From NCBI RefSeq assembly GCF_010093045.1, contig NZ_CP048115.1, positions 186,001-250,000 on the forward strand: a stretch of DNA of 64,000 nucleotides, given 5' to 3'. Of this stretch, positions 28,349-37,390 are shown piece after piece (within the stretch, counting starts at the first letter, position 1; each line of letters opens with the position of its first letter). The notes beneath the pieces are model-generated. The model worked only from the letters and a program-made list of their open reading frames with translations. It made no database searches and was not told the origin of the DNA. This DNA is from Mucilaginibacter sp. 14171R-50. GTDB taxonomy: Bacteria > Bacteroidota > Bacteroidia > Sphingobacteriales > Sphingobacteriaceae. The position numbers and the translations under genes are program-made.

Positions 28349-28391
28349 CCCTGCGAGGCATAAAAACCTGGCAGGGGTTTTTCTTTTTCCA
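28349..28391 (+). terminator. Terminator of msrB
   Basis: CCCTGC plus AGG pairs with CCT plus GCAGGG (28349-28357 with 28368-28376, one internal G-G mismatch) and is followed by GTTTTTCTTTTT. Confidence 0.75.
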
Positions 28392-28990
28392 CATGTGATT
28401 TTATTAAAAAACACGGTGGGTTTTGGCAGGTTTTCGGCGTGCGAAAACGGCCTTTCCAGGGCCTTTTACCTTAAGTATTCCGCTGAGTTTTAGGGCTGTT
28501 AGAAACATGTTTATATCCTGCAAGTGTTTCCTGATTTTTATTTATGGCTTATCAAATATGTGATTAAAAAGATCATAAAGTGTTGTTTCCTAATCGCTTG
28601 AATTTTTTGTCATCACATAATAATTTTAACACCATTAAATAATTTGTGGACAACTTATAGGTGATGTTAAAAACTTAGACTAACATGCAATTACATGTTG
28701 CCCTATCTTTGAAGTACAAGTTCTTTTAACGCTATCTATGTTATCGATATTTCTATCATAACAGAAAAGAAAGACCATGATAAAACATGGGCTAATGTGC
28801 AACTAAAAATAGTTAAGAAACGATTAGTGCGGGGGTGTAAAAGCGAGTAAAATAAACGCGAAAAAACAAGTTTTCGCCTTTGAAAATGAAACTCGCGTGG
28901 TACACCTGTCTATTGTCGGCTCGGTACAAAAGCGGTTTCATAGATACGTTAACAGGGAAAGAATTTAAAAAATATAATATATACGTCGTC
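28392..28990 (+). other. 600-base noncoding region and nrdB leader
   Basis: No convincing gene. It holds small hairpins: TTTTCGGCGTGCGAAAA near 28432, GGCCTTTCCAGGGCC near 28450, and GCGAAAA pairing with TTTTCGC near 28857. A dyad ACATGCAATTACATGT (28683-28698) lies just before a perfect -7 box (28704-28711), giving a leader of about 275 bases before nrdB. The nrdB frame stays open back to a TTG at 28880, which could be an N-terminal extension or a leader peptide in frame. Confidence 0.55.
28704..28711 (+). promoter_or_regulatory. Candidate nrdBA promoter with upstream dyad
   Basis: TATCTTTG is a perfect -7 box. The dyad ACATGCAATTACATGT ends 5 bases before it, placed where a repressor would block RNA polymerase. 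It does not resemble the NrdR-box consensus. Confidence 0.5.
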
Positions 28991-29965
28991 ATGCAAGAGG
29001 AAACCGAATTACTTTTAAAGGAGAACAAAGACCGCTTTGTGATCCTCCCCATTAAGTACCCCGCTATTTGGGAAATGTATAAAAAAGCCGAAGCCAGTTT
29101 CTGGACAGCCGAGGAGATAGACCTGTCGGACGACATGAAGCACTGGGAGAACTTAACCCCTGGTGAAAAACATTTTATATCGCATATCCTGGCGTTTTTT
29201 GCAGCAAGCGACGGAATTGTAAACGAAAACCTGGCCATCAATTTCATGAGCGAGGTGCAGCTGCCCGAGGCACGTTGCTTCTACGGTTTCCAGATCATGA
29301 TGGAGAATATCCACTCAGAAACTTACGCCCTGTTAATAGATACCTACGTTAAAGACCCGGCGGAAAAAGACCGCCTGTTCCACGCTATCGAGACAGTGCC
29401 TTGTGTAGGCAAAAAAGCCGAATGGGCTTTAAAATGGATAAATAACGGCACATTTGCCGAGCGCCTGGTTGCCTTTGCAGCTGTAGAGGGTATCTTTTTC
29501 AGCGGCAGCTTCTGCTCTATCTTCTGGTTTAAAAAACGTGGCCTGATGCCGGGCCTTACCTTTAGTAACGAGCTGATATCGCGCGACGAAGGTTCGCACT
29601 GCGAGTTTGCCTGCCTGCTATATGGTATGCTGCAAAATAAACTATCAACCGAGGCAGCTACCAAAATTATTACCGATGCGGTTGAGATAGAAAAAGAATT
29701 TGTGAACGATGCCTTACCGGTAAGCCTGATAGGTATGAACGCTAAAATGATGAGCCAGTATATCGAGTTTGTGGCCGACAGGTGGCTGGCCGAACTGGGT
29801 TACCCTAAGGTTTACAATGTATCATGTCCGTTTGATTTTATGGAGATGATAAGCCTGCAGGGTAAAACCAACTTTTTTGAGAAGCGCGTTGGCGACTACC
29901 AAAAAAGCGGCGTAATGAACAGCACTGCCGAGAGCAAAGCGTTCTCGCTCGATGAGGATTTTTAA
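28991..29965 (+). CDS. nrdB: Ribonucleoside-diphosphate reductase, small subunit (class Ia)
   Basis: 324-aa radical-generating subunit. The metal site is seen as D44 in [10 protein letters not shown]105 and H108 in ENIHSETY, with the radical Tyr at Y112; [11 protein letters not shown] carries the later Glu/His ligands. [16 protein letters not shown] matches the eukaryotic R2 type more than the E. coli one. ATG 28991 gives the family's usual start ([13 protein letters not shown]). nrdA follows 135 bases later; the gap holds a phrase of AATTCGAGAAAATTCGG words and a hairpin before the nrdA ribosome site. Confidence 0.96.
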   Translation: MQEETELLLKENKDRFVILPIKYPAIWEMYKKAEASFWTAEEIDLSDDMKHWENLTPGEKHFISHILAFFAASDGIVNENLAINFMSEVQLPEARCFYGFQIMMENIHSETYALLIDTYVKDPAEKDRLFHAIETVPCVGKKAEWALKWINNGTFAERLVAFAAVEGIFFSGSFCSIFWFKKRGLMPGLTFSNELISRDEGSHCEFACLLYGMLQNKLSTEAATKIITDAVEIEKEFVNDALPVSLIGMNAKMMSQYIEFVADRWLAELGYPKVYNVSCPFDFMEMISLQGKTNFFEKRVGDYQKSGVMNSTAESKAFSLDEDF

Positions 29966-30064
29966 GGATTGAAACCTGAAAAAACTCGAAAAAATTAAAG
30001 AAAATTCGAGAAAATTCGGGGTGATTTATCTGAAATATTAAACTAACTAATTAAAATAAAATAC

Positions 30065-30094
30065 CCCTGCCGGGTTGGCAGGGAATAAGGAGGT
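30065..30094 (+). promoter_or_regulatory. Hairpin plus strong Shine-Dalgarno of nrdA
   Basis: CCCTGCC (30065-30071) pairs with GGCAGGG (30077-30083) around GGGTT; five bases later GGAGGT (30089-30094) lies 6 bases before the ATG. A Shine-Dalgarno this strong is unusual in the phylum, and the hairpin would present it in single-stranded form. Confidence 0.65.
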
Positions 30095-30100
30095 GGCAAA

Positions 30101-32476
30101 ATGTTCGTAGTAAAAAGAGACGGAAGAAAAGAGTCGGTAAAGTTCGACAAGATCACGGCACGGATTGAAAAACTGTGCTATGGGTTTAACCTGGTTGACC
30201 CAATTGATGTGGCAAAAAAAGTAATTGAAGGTTTGTTTGATGGTGTTACAACCTCCGAACTGGATAACCTTGCAGCCGAGACGGCGGCATCGTTAACCAC
30301 CAAGCACCCCGACTATGCTTTGCTTGCATCGCGTATAGCGGTATCAAACTTGCACAAGAACACCACCAAATCGTTCTCTGAAACCATGAAACGTATGTAT
30401 GAGTACGTTGACAAAAAAACAGGTAAAAATGCCGCTTTACTGGCCGATGATGTTTACGAGGTGATTATGGCCAATGCCGATATCCTGGATAGCAGCATTA
30501 TTTACGACCGCGACTTTGGTTTTGATTACTTCGGTTTTAAAACACTCGAAAAATCGTACCTGTTGAAAATAGACGGTAAAATTGCCGAGCGCCCGCAGCA
30601 CCTGTTTATGCGCGTATCGGTAGGTATCCATAAGGATGACATCGAAAGCGCTATCAAAACCTACAACCTGATGAGCGAGCGCTGGTTTACCCATGCTACG
30701 CCAACGTTATTTAACGCGGGCACACCAAAACCGCAGATGTCATCATGCTTTTTGCTGACCATGAAGGACGACAGCATCGAGGGTATTTACGATACACTTA
30801 AACAAACCGCCAAGATCTCACAAAGCGCGGGTGGTATTGGTTTAAGCATCCACAATGTAAGGGCTACAGGCTCGTACATCAGTGGCACAAACGGCACCAG
30901 CAACGGTATCATACCGATGCTGAAAGTATTTAACGATACCGCACGTTATGTTGACCAGGGCGGCGGCAAGCGTAAAGGCGCCTTTGCTATTTACCTGGAG
31001 CCATGGCATGCAGATATATTTGAGTTCCTTGACCTGCGTAAAAACCACGGTAAGGAAGAAATGCGTGCGCGCGACCTGTTCTATGCCCTTTGGGTATCTG
31101 ACCTGTTTATGCGCCGTGTAGAGGCCAACGAAGAGTGGACCCTGTTTTGCCCGCACGAAGCACCGGGCCTGGCCGATTGCCACGGTAAGGAGTTTGAAGA
31201 ACTTTACGAGCGTTATGAGAAAGAAGGCCGTGGCCGTAAAACCATTAAAGCGCAGGAGCTATGGTTTGCCGTGCTTGATGCACAGGTTGAAACCGGTACA
31301 CCATACCTGCTGTATAAAGATGCCGCCAACGTGAAATCAAACCAGCAAAACCTGGGCACCATAAAAAGCTCGAACCTGTGTACCGAAATTATGGAGTACA
31401 CTTCTGATAAGGAAGTTGCGGTTTGTAACCTGGCATCATTAGCGTTACCTCGTTATGTGATCAATGGCGAGTTTGACCATGCTAAACTATACGAGGTAAC
31501 TTACCAGGCTACCATAAACCTTAACAAGATAATTGATAACAACTACTACCCGGTTGAAGAAGCGCGCTATTCAAACCTGCGCCACCGCCCTATTGGGTTA
31601 GGTGTACAAGGTTTGGCCGATGCCTTTATTTTGCTGCGCTTACCGTTTGAGAGCGATGAAGCAAAACAACTGAACAAAGAGATCTTCGAGACCATTTACT
31701 TTGCTGCCATGACGGCTTCAAAAGACCTGGCCATTAAAGACGGCGCTTACGATACCTTTAAAGGGTCGCCATTATCTGAAGGTAAGTTCCAGTTTGACCT
31801 TTGGGACGTAAAACCTGCCAGCACCCGTTGGGACTGGGATAACCTGCGCCTTGACGTAATGAACCATGGCGTACGCAACTCGCTGTTAGTAGCGCCGATG
31901 CCAACCGCATCAACATCGCAGATATTGGGTAATAACGAGTGCTTTGAGCCATATACCTCAAACATTTACACCCGCCGTGTATTAAGCGGTGAGTTTGTAA
32001 TAGTGAACAAACACCTGTTGCGCGACCTTGTTGACCGTGGTTTATGGACCAACAACATGAAAGACAGGATTATCAGCGCCAATGGTTCTATCCAGGACAT
32101 TGCCGAGATACCTGCAGATATCAAGGAACTGTACAAAACTGTTTGGGAAATTAAGATGCGTAACATTATAGATATGGCTGCCGACCGGGGCGCTTATATC
32201 TGCCAGTCGCAATCGTTAAACCTGTTCATTAACTCGCCAAATGCTTCAAAACTGACTTCGATGCACTTCTACGCATGGAAGAAAGGCTTAAAAACAGGTA
32301 TGTACTACCTGCGCACACAAGCGGCATCGCAAGCGGTTAAATTTACTGTTGAGAACCAGGGCGGCGGCAAAAACATGGAAGCCGTTATACCCGAAGTTGT
32401 TGCCGACAGCAACGACGAGATACCGGCAGGCCCAACCTGTTCAATGGAAGAAGGTTGTGTTACCTGCTCTGCATAA
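30101..32476 (+). CDS. nrdA: Ribonucleoside-diphosphate reductase, large subunit (class Ia)
   Basis: 791-aa catalytic and allosteric subunit that reduces NDPs to dNDPs. An ATP-cone regulatory domain fills residues 1-90 ([18 protein letters not shown]). Active-site C216 is in [18 protein letters not shown] and CNLASLALP carry the radical Cys and its disulfide partner, and the C-terminal CVTC pair re-reduces the site. These motifs match eukaryotic R1 closely. It forms a unit with nrdB, ends in a strong terminator, and its domain order and length are complete. Confidence 0.97.
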   Translation: MFVVKRDGRKESVKFDKITARIEKLCYGFNLVDPIDVAKKVIEGLFDGVTTSELDNLAAETAASLTTKHPDYALLASRIAVSNLHKNTTKSFSETMKRMYEYVDKKTGKNAALLADDVYEVIMANADILDSSIIYDRDFGFDYFGFKTLEKSYLLKIDGKIAERPQHLFMRVSVGIHKDDIESAIKTYNLMSERWFTHATPTLFNAGTPKPQMSSCFLLTMKDDSIEGIYDTLKQTAKISQSAGGIGLSIHNVRATGSYISGTNGTSNGIIPMLKVFNDTARYVDQGGGKRKGAFAIYLEPWHADIFEFLDLRKNHGKEEMRARDLFYALWVSDLFMRRVEANEEWTLFCPHEAPGLADCHGKEFEELYERYEKEGRGRKTIKAQELWFAVLDAQVETGTPYLLYKDAANVKSNQQNLGTIKSSNLCTEIMEYTSDKEVAVCNLASLALPRYVINGEFDHAKLYEVTYQATINLNKIIDNNYYPVEEARYSNLRHRPIGLGVQGLADAFILLRLPFESDEAKQLNKEIFETIYFAAMTASKDLAIKDGAYDTFKGSPLSEGKFQFDLWDVKPASTRWDWDNLRLDVMNHGVRNSLLVAPMPTASTSQILGNNECFEPYTSNIYTRRVLSGEFVIVNKHLLRDLVDRGLWTNNMKDRIISANGSIQDIAEIPADIKELYKTVWEIKMRNIIDMAADRGAYICQSQSLNLFINSPNASKLTSMHFYAWKKGLKTGMYYLRTQAASQAVKFTVENQGGGKNMEAVIPEVVADSNDEIPAGPTCSMEEGCVTCSA

Positions 32477-32529
32477 ATAGCCTAATACTACATAGATTAT
32501 AAGTAGTCGGAAAGTCAGAAAGTCCGCAT

Positions 32530-32579
32530 AAGTCCGAAAGTTAAAGATGTTTTCTCATCTTTGCTTTCGGACTTTTTTA
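32530..32579 (+). terminator. Terminator of nrdBA, made of a phrase repeat
   Basis: Bases 32530-32549 (AAGTCCGAAAG... GATG) pair with 32556-32574 with one bulge, followed by TTTTTT. Further copies of the words GTCGGAAAGTC (32503-32530) and CCGGACTTTCGG (32594-32630) surround it, so the terminator is part of a larger phrase repeat. Confidence 0.85.
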
Positions 32580-32633
32580 TTACAAGAATATCTTCCGGAC
32601 TTTCGGTCTTTCCCGACTTCCGGACTCAAAACA

Positions 32634-32840
32634 ATGCTCATCTCGCCCAAACACGAAATACTCTATTGCGACCGCTGCCGGGCACCTTTTGAATGTAAAG
32701 CAAATTCATTCACCAAGTGCCAGTGTAGTACCGTGCAGCTTACCATTAACGAGGTGCAGTACGTAAGCGAGCTATACGACGGCTGCCTGTGCGCCAATTG
32801 CCTGCTGGAGTTGCAGAAGGAGTATCAGGAAGGATTGTAA
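32634..32840 (+). CDS. Cysteine-rich CWC-family protein
   Basis: 68 aa. YCDRCRAPFECKANSFTKCQC matches the Cys-rich CWC domain pattern (CxxC, then C, then CxC), here with CQC where the family has CWC, and CLCANC forms a second cluster near the end, so one or two zinc sites are likely. Cytoplasmic, no signal peptide. The frame continues upstream to 32547 through the phrase repeat; ATG 32634 is the first Met after it. The family's function is unknown. The 151-bp tandem array starts 12 bases after the stop. Confidence 0.75.
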   Translation: MLISPKHEILYCDRCRAPFECKANSFTKCQCSTVQLTINEVQYVSELYDGCLCANCLLELQKEYQEGL

Positions 32841-32851
32841 CATAGCTAAAA

Positions 32852-33440
32852 AGCAGAGGCCCTGTGCGATCCCTCCCAGCGGGAGGGTGGCGGGAGGGGT
32901 TTAATAAAGCAGACTAACCCCTCCCGCCACCGCTCATGCCATCCGCGCCCCTCCCCAAGGAGGGAATTATGATCTGCCAACATAAGGGCGGAAAAATTAG
33001 AAAAGCAGGGACTGCGCGATTCCTTCCCAACTGGAGGGTGCAGGGAGGGGTTTAATAAAGCGGACTACCCCTCCCCGCCAACGCTCATGCCATCCGCGCC
33101 CCTCCCCAAGGAGGGATTATGATCTGCCAACATAAGGGTGGGAAAAGTAGCACAGCAAGGGCCTGTGAGGTTTCCTCCCAACGGGAGGGTGTAGGGAGGG
33201 GTTTAATAAAGCGGACTAACCCCTCCCGCCAATACAAGCCCCCCCGCACCCCTTCCCAAGGAGGGAATTATGATCTGCCAACATAAGGGCGGGAAAAGTA
33301 GCATAGCAGAGGCCGTGTGCGATTCCCTCCCAACGGGAGGGTGTAGGGAGGGGTTTAATAAAGCGGACTAACCCCTCCCGCCAATACAAGCACCCCTGCA
33401 GCCGCACTGCCTTTCGCGCCCCTCTCAAGAAGGGAACGGC
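32852..33440. repeat. Four-unit tandem repeat of about 151 bp
   Basis: Units begin at 32852, 33004, 33154 and 33305 (periods 152, 150 and 151); the last is diverged after about 95 bases. Each unit has a hairpin built of GGGAGGGGTTT and AACCCCTCCC around TAATAAAGCGGACT (16-bp perfect stem in unit 1, 32886-32901 with 32916-32931), CTCCCCAAGGAGGG, and the conserved word ATGATCTGCCAACATAAGGG. No gene is seen within it; the short open frame 33216-33428 (minus) is part of the repeat. Confidence 0.85.
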
Positions 33441-33460
33441 GCTGGGAGTGTATCTTACAC

Positions 33461-33799
33461 TTACAGTTTATCCTTTACATACACCTCGCCCTTATAAGGC
33501 TCAATTACCGAGTGGAAACTGTAGCCGGCAACGTGCAGCAGGTAATAGGTCATGATATCGCACCAGCAGATCTCGTCATGAAACATAGGCACTTTGGGGA
33601 ACGTGCCTTCCTGTTTGCTTTCTTCTTTGTTGTAGTTGTACTCACCATCGTGCTTGCGTATCCATTCTTTAAACAGGTCCATCTCTGATGGTTCGGAGAA
33701 AACGATCTTGAAAAAGGTTTCTTCGGTAACGTCCTTCAGGTCGTCGTTCATGTAATGGTGATACTTATGGCGGTGGCGGATGATCTTTGCGGTTAACAT
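33461..33799 (-). CDS. Hypothetical protein
   Basis: 112 aa, cytoplasmic, charged and rich in His and Tyr. The N-terminus MLTAKIIRHRHKYHHYMNDD, the middle HDEICWCDIMTYYLLHVAGY and the end VIEPYKGEVYVKDKL are the distinctive blocks. The single CWC in EICWCD could bind metal, but nothing else supports this. No known domain is recognised. The stop codon is 20 bases from the end of the tandem array. Similar short proteins occur in Sphingobacteriaceae by recollection only; confidence rests on length, start context and coding appearance. Confidence 0.55.
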   Translation of the reverse strand: MLTAKIIRHRHKYHHYMNDDLKDVTEETFFKIVFSEPSEMDLFKEWIRKHDGEYNYNKEESKQEGTFPKVPMFHDEICWCDIMTYYLLHVAGYSFHSVIEPYKGEVYVKDKL

Positions 33800-33955
33800 G
33801 TTGTTGTGCTATTGTGTATTAGCCTAACAACAAAATTGGGCAAGCGTTTGAGGCGAGGCAAATTTTGTTTGCTTTACTGATGTTACGGCGCGCCCCGCTT
33901 CCGTCTTTCGCGCTAATTCCATATCTTCACCCACTGTAAAACTCATACTTAAATT

Positions 33956-34699
33956 ATGAAACTACTTGAAGGAAAAACGGCACTGATCACTGGTGCATCA
34001 AAAGGTATAGGCCGCAAAATAGCAGAGAAATTTGCCGAGCACGGCGCCAATGTAGCCTTTACATACTTATCGTCTGTTGAAAAAGGGCAGGCGCTTGAGC
34101 AGGAACTGCAAAGCTTTGGCACGCAGGTAAAAGGCTACCGCAGCGATGCCTCGAAGTTTGATGAAGCCGAAAAACTGGTTAACGATATTGTTGCCGATTT
34201 TGGCACTTTAGATATCGTAGTGAACAATGCCGGTATCACCAAAGACGGCCTGCTGATGCGCATGACCGAAGAACAATGGGACGAGGTACTTAATGTAAAC
34301 CTGAAATCGATATTCAACGTAACCAAGGCCGCATCCAAGATAATGATGAAGAACCGTAAGGGGGTTTTCATTAACATGAGCTCGGTAGTGGGTGTGCAGG
34401 GCAACGCCGGGCAGGCAAACTATGCCGCTTCAAAGGCAGGCATCATCGGGTTCTCAAAGTCGGTGGCCAAAGAGCTTGGCTCGCGTAACATCCGCACCAA
34501 CGTGGTAGCACCGGGCTTTATCCGTACGGAAATGACCGAGGTTTTAGACCCCAAAGTAGTTGAAGGCTGGGCAGCGGCTATCCCGCTTAAACGTGCCGGC
34601 GAAACCGAAGATGTGGCGAACGCCTGCGTATTCCTGGCGTCAGATATGGCAGCCTACATCACCGGCCAGGTGATACCTGTTGACGGTGGAATGTTGTAG
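33956..34699 (+). CDS. fabG: 3-oxoacyl-[acyl-carrier-protein] reductase
   Basis: 247-aa short-chain dehydrogenase reducing 3-oxoacyl-ACP with NADPH in fatty acid elongation. TGASKGIGRKIAEKF is the nucleotide-binding glycine motif, NNAGITKDGLLMRM the structural NNAG block, and S141-region SSVVGVQGNAGQANYAASKAG holds the catalytic Ser, Tyr and Lys. The ending YITGQVIPVDGGML is the FabG tail. It is monocistronic here, away from acpP or fabF, so a role other than the main FAS-II reductase is possible. A terminator shared with the Hc1-like gene follows. Confidence 0.94.
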   Translation: MKLLEGKTALITGASKGIGRKIAEKFAEHGANVAFTYLSSVEKGQALEQELQSFGTQVKGYRSDASKFDEAEKLVNDIVADFGTLDIVVNNAGITKDGLLMRMTEEQWDEVLNVNLKSIFNVTKAASKIMMKNRKGVFINMSSVVGVQGNAGQANYAASKAGIIGFSKSVAKELGSRNIRTNVVAPGFIRTEMTEVLDPKVVEGWAAAIPLKRAGETEDVANACVFLASDMAAYITGQVIPVDGGML

Positions 34700-34814
34700 C
34701 AGCAAGTTGAAAGTACAAAGTTGAAAGTCCGTGCTATGAACTTGCTTTAGGGTCCATCCGGTCGGCTTGCCCCGGATGCTGCAAAACCGGCATAAAACAA
34801 TAGAAGTAATCAAC

Positions 34815-34850
34815 AAAAAATCCGGATAGCCTTAACTACCCGGATTTTTT
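34815..34850. terminator. Bidirectional terminator between fabG and the Hc1-like gene
   Basis: AAAAAATCCGG (34815-34825) pairs with CCGGATTTTTT (34840-34850) around a 14-base loop with its own small TAG/CTA stem. It serves fabG on the plus strand and the minus-strand gene ending at 34885. Confidence 0.85.
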
Positions 34851-34884
34851 CTATTAAAAGTAAAATAACCTTTCGACTATTTTA

Positions 34885-35061
34885 TTACGCTTTGTTTTTC
34901 GCTTCCTGAACTTCAAGACGGATCGACTGCGCTAAGTTTTTCAGGTCTTGCATACCTTTACGAACGCGTGTGCCGGCAGCACTGTTGCCTTTGTTATAAA
35001 ATTTGTCGGCATCAGCTTCCAGTGATGCAACCAGTTCTTTTACTTCAGTAAATTTTTTCAT
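34885..35061 (-). CDS. Histone H1-like protein Hc1
   Basis: 58 aa starting MKKFTEVKELVASLEADAD and containing KFYNKGNSAAGTRVRKGMQD, the signature of the Hc1-like proteins common in Bacteroidota, named after the chlamydial histone. It is basic and helical, shorter than chlamydial Hc1 since it lacks the long Lys/Ala tail. It is expected to bind DNA non-specifically or act with the nucleoid. It is too short for ordinary calling. It converges on fabG and has a 288-base region upstream with no recognisable -7 box; TTTTTTCCACA at 35166-35176 is DnaA-box-like. Confidence 0.88.
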   Translation of the reverse strand: MKKFTEVKELVASLEADADKFYNKGNSAAGTRVRKGMQDLKNLAQSIRLEVQEAKNKA

Positions 35062-35349
35062 TGTGAATGCTCCTTTAATTTTTGAGGTTTATTGTTTTAA
35101 CTTAAGCTAATCTAAAGTGTTTTTATTTAAAAAAAAACTTTTACCCTATAAAAATAGTGCCTTTAAAGTGGTTTTTTTCCACATTTCACCGTTTTTTAGT
35201 ACCGAAAAACCACGCAAACGCTCATTTAAAAATCGCCCGTTTATTAAAATTTTAAGTATTTGAATAATTAGTTACATCATAGGCAATTTTATTTGGCAAA
35301 TATTCAAATAATTACAACTAATGAGTTTGTTAGTTACAACCTAAGTAAG

Positions 35350-36501
35350 TTATTCACAATTAGCTATTTGCATTATAAATTTTTTGACAGTAACCGGCAC
35401 CACGGGTGTGTTGGGCACCCTGCCTTTTAAGGCAAACAATGCGATATAACGCGGTTTAAACGAAATATCTTTTGCGGCTACCTCTTTAAAGGCGGCGTTG
35501 GGCGTATTGCCCCCGGCGTATAAAAACCGGTAATGCTTGTCGGTCCCTTCAATGCGGAGGGCGGTATATTTCAGATTGTCTGCCAGCGTTGGTTTAAGCC
35601 TAATACTATCTAAAAGCATTACTGTTGAATGTGCAAACTCTTCGGGCTTATTATTGTGCCCTGCCGACACGATTGCTTGTACCAACACTTCCTTAGGCTT
35701 GTTATACCCGCCGAACATATCATTGTAAGCCAAAGATATCCTTACGCTGGGGCTGTTTAGGGTGGTATCTTCTAAAAGCAACAGCCCGGCCTGCTGCCAC
35801 TCGGCCATGGGTACAAAGTTCTGCATTTGAAGTTCGGCGTTAAAACAACCGTCGGGCAGCGCGTGTACAAGCAAATTTTTTATTTCAGGCGGGGTGTTCC
35901 CGTCGGGCCAGTTATCGCCTTGCAAAGTGAACAGTGTTAAACTGCCGGGCCTGCCCGCCCTTTTTGTCCAATAAGTGCTATCCTTACCCAATACGCTCCA
36001 TCCGGTATTGGTGAGGTGCGTAGCGCTCAGATCGGCAAAATCCTCATTAACAGATAACTCATGCTTTCTAGGGAACCAAAGGAAAGCTGCAGCCGTAAAC
36101 ACAAGTACCAGCACGAAAGTGAATAAGATTTTTTTATTCCCGGATGGCTTATCCGCGCCCGCCACGGTTAAGTTTTTACTGCGGTACATAAACCAATACG
36201 GATGGTGCCCTTCGTCGTTCTTACGGGCTATTTCGTTAGTGTATGGCGCTTGCAGTACGTACCGTGCCAGGGTATCCATAGAAGCGACGGAAGGGTTCTC
36301 GTCCCGACTTTTATCCAACACAAAAAACGAATAGTTTTTGAGGCTGCGCCAGCCAATAGTTAAGCCCGTTTTCTCAAAGATCTGCTGATAAAAGAGCTTG
36401 CTTTCGGTCTCGCTTATTGCGCCGGTAAACAGCTTGTTAAAACAGCGCGCATAGGCTTCGGCGTATAATTTTGCAAATACAACAAAGTCGGGGTCTTCCA
36501 T
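35350..36501 (-). CDS. Membrane protein with a regulator-like N-terminal domain
   Basis: 383 aa. The N-terminal 125 residues are soluble and helical; TGLTIGWRSLKNYSFFVLD and PSVASMDTLARYVL resemble a domain seen at the start of many Bacteroidota regulators, in which such helices bind DNA or a partner. One membrane segment follows (KKILFTFVLVLVFTAAAFLW), then an exported beta-rich part (DGCFNAELQMQNFVPMAEWQ, RIEGTDKHYRFLYAGG) like a concanavalin-type laminin G or DUF1349 fold. The layout suggests an envelope sensor. Direct repeats and a -7 box sit just before its start. Confidence 0.6.
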   Translation of the reverse strand: MEDPDFVVFAKLYAEAYARCFNKLFTGAISETESKLFYQQIFEKTGLTIGWRSLKNYSFFVLDKSRDENPSVASMDTLARYVLQAPYTNEIARKNDEGHHPYWFMYRSKNLTVAGADKPSGNKKILFTFVLVLVFTAAAFLWFPRKHELSVNEDFADLSATHLTNTGWSVLGKDSTYWTKRAGRPGSLTLFTLQGDNWPDGNTPPEIKNLLVHALPDGCFNAELQMQNFVPMAEWQQAGLLLLEDTTLNSPSVRISLAYNDMFGGYNKPKEVLVQAIVSAGHNNKPEEFAHSTVMLLDSIRLKPTLADNLKYTALRIEGTDKHYRFLYAGGNTPNAAFKEVAAKDISFKPRYIALFALKGRVPNTPVVPVTVKKFIMQIANCE

Positions 36502-36505
36502 TACT

Positions 36506-36538
36506 CAAATATACAATTCCGTTACGTTTCCGTTACGT
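36506..36538 (-). promoter_or_regulatory. Promoter and tandem operator of the 35350 gene
   Basis: TATATTTG on the minus strand (36506-36513) is a perfect -7 box 4 bases before the ATG. Right behind it TTCCGTTACGT is repeated exactly at 36517-36527 and 36528-36538, one helical turn apart, with a partial third (TACCGCATT). Confidence 0.5.
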
Positions 36539-36605
36539 TACCGCATTATCTCGCCTGTCCAGAACATTTTTGTGCGATCCTAAACAAACTTAATAAAACG
36601 GACCA

Positions 36606-37343
36606 ATGAAACACCTAATGGTTATTTTCTTCGTGCTCTACGCCTTGCAGATCAAAGGCCAGTCGTTACAATTACATTACGATGCCAGGCACGCTATTGA
36701 CCCTGAAAACAATCCTAAAAACTTTGTTTCAGTACAGTTTGAGTATCTGAAACAATTAGACACGGGCAAAACATTTATAAAGCCCGGCACATTTCTTTTA
36801 AAGCTGCAGGCGGATATGTCGGGCGATCAATCCAGCATTGGTAAGTGTTATATGCAGGTATCGCAGGAAGTGCGCTTTTGGAAACCCCGAATTTTTATAA
36901 ACCTGCAATATAGCGGCGGCCTGGGCGTTACCTACCCCCGGCAGTATAGCTACTATATACAAAACACTTACCAGGTTGGGGTAAGTTATCCGTTTAAAAT
37001 AGGAAAAGGATACTTTAGCAGCGTTTTAAATTACAAGTATATATCCTATAAAAAGCCAAGTCACGACTTTTTTTACACCCTTTATTTCTACCAGGGGTTA
37101 TGGAATTATAAAGTTGAGTTTGCGGGTGATTTTTCTTTTGGCACCGAAAACAGAAACCATGGCGATGAATTTACGGCCAGCCTGCATGGCAAGCGTTTTA
37201 TATTTTTTGCCGAGCCGCAGTTATGGTACAATATTAATAAAAGCTTAGCCTGTGGCACCAGGCTCAATCTTTATTATCATATACTTAGCCCTGATAACCG
37301 CACCCAAGCGTACCCAACACTTGGGATAAGGGCTAAATTATAA
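36606..37343 (+). CDS. DUF5020-like outer membrane protein
   Basis: 245 aa with a signal peptide ending IKGQS. The mature chain is made of repeated amphipathic strands with aromatic girdles (FVSVQFEYLKQLDTGKTFIK, YFSSVLNYKYISYKK, FFAEPQLWYNIN), as expected of a 12-strand Tsx-like beta-barrel, and closely resembles DUF5020 family proteins. A nucleoside channel-like role is known only for distant relatives. It is divergent from the regulator-like gene (about 100 bases between starts), so the shared region might control both. Confidence 0.75.
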   Translation: MKHLMVIFFVLYALQIKGQSLQLHYDARHAIDPENNPKNFVSVQFEYLKQLDTGKTFIKPGTFLLKLQADMSGDQSSIGKCYMQVSQEVRFWKPRIFINLQYSGGLGVTYPRQYSYYIQNTYQVGVSYPFKIGKGYFSSVLNYKYISYKKPSHDFFYTLYFYQGLWNYKVEFAGDFSFGTENRNHGDEFTASLHGKRFIFFAEPQLWYNINKSLACGTRLNLYYHILSPDNRTQAYPTLGIRAKL

Positions 37344-37344
37344 A

Positions 37345-37371
37345 CTAAAAGCCCCGCAATAATGCAGGGCT
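37345..37371 (-). terminator. Terminator of the AOS-family gene
   Basis: AGCCCCGCA (37350-37358) pairs with TGCAGGGCT (37363-37371, one mismatch) around a 4-base loop. On the minus strand it runs into TTTTAG. It lies between convergent genes. Confidence 0.65.
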
Positions 37372-37390
37372 ATATGATGCAGTAAATATA

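Noticed and set aside
28880..28990. N-terminal extension of nrdB from a TTG
   Set aside because: The added 37 residues do not look like the family N-terminus, which starts at ATG 28991; kept as a possible leader in the findings.
33216..33428. Small open frame inside the tandem array
   Set aside because: It is made of repeat sequence and is not preserved in the other units.
32852..33440. Possible CRISPR array
   Set aside because: The 151-bp units are contiguous and nearly identical with no unique spacers, and no cas gene is seen in the window.
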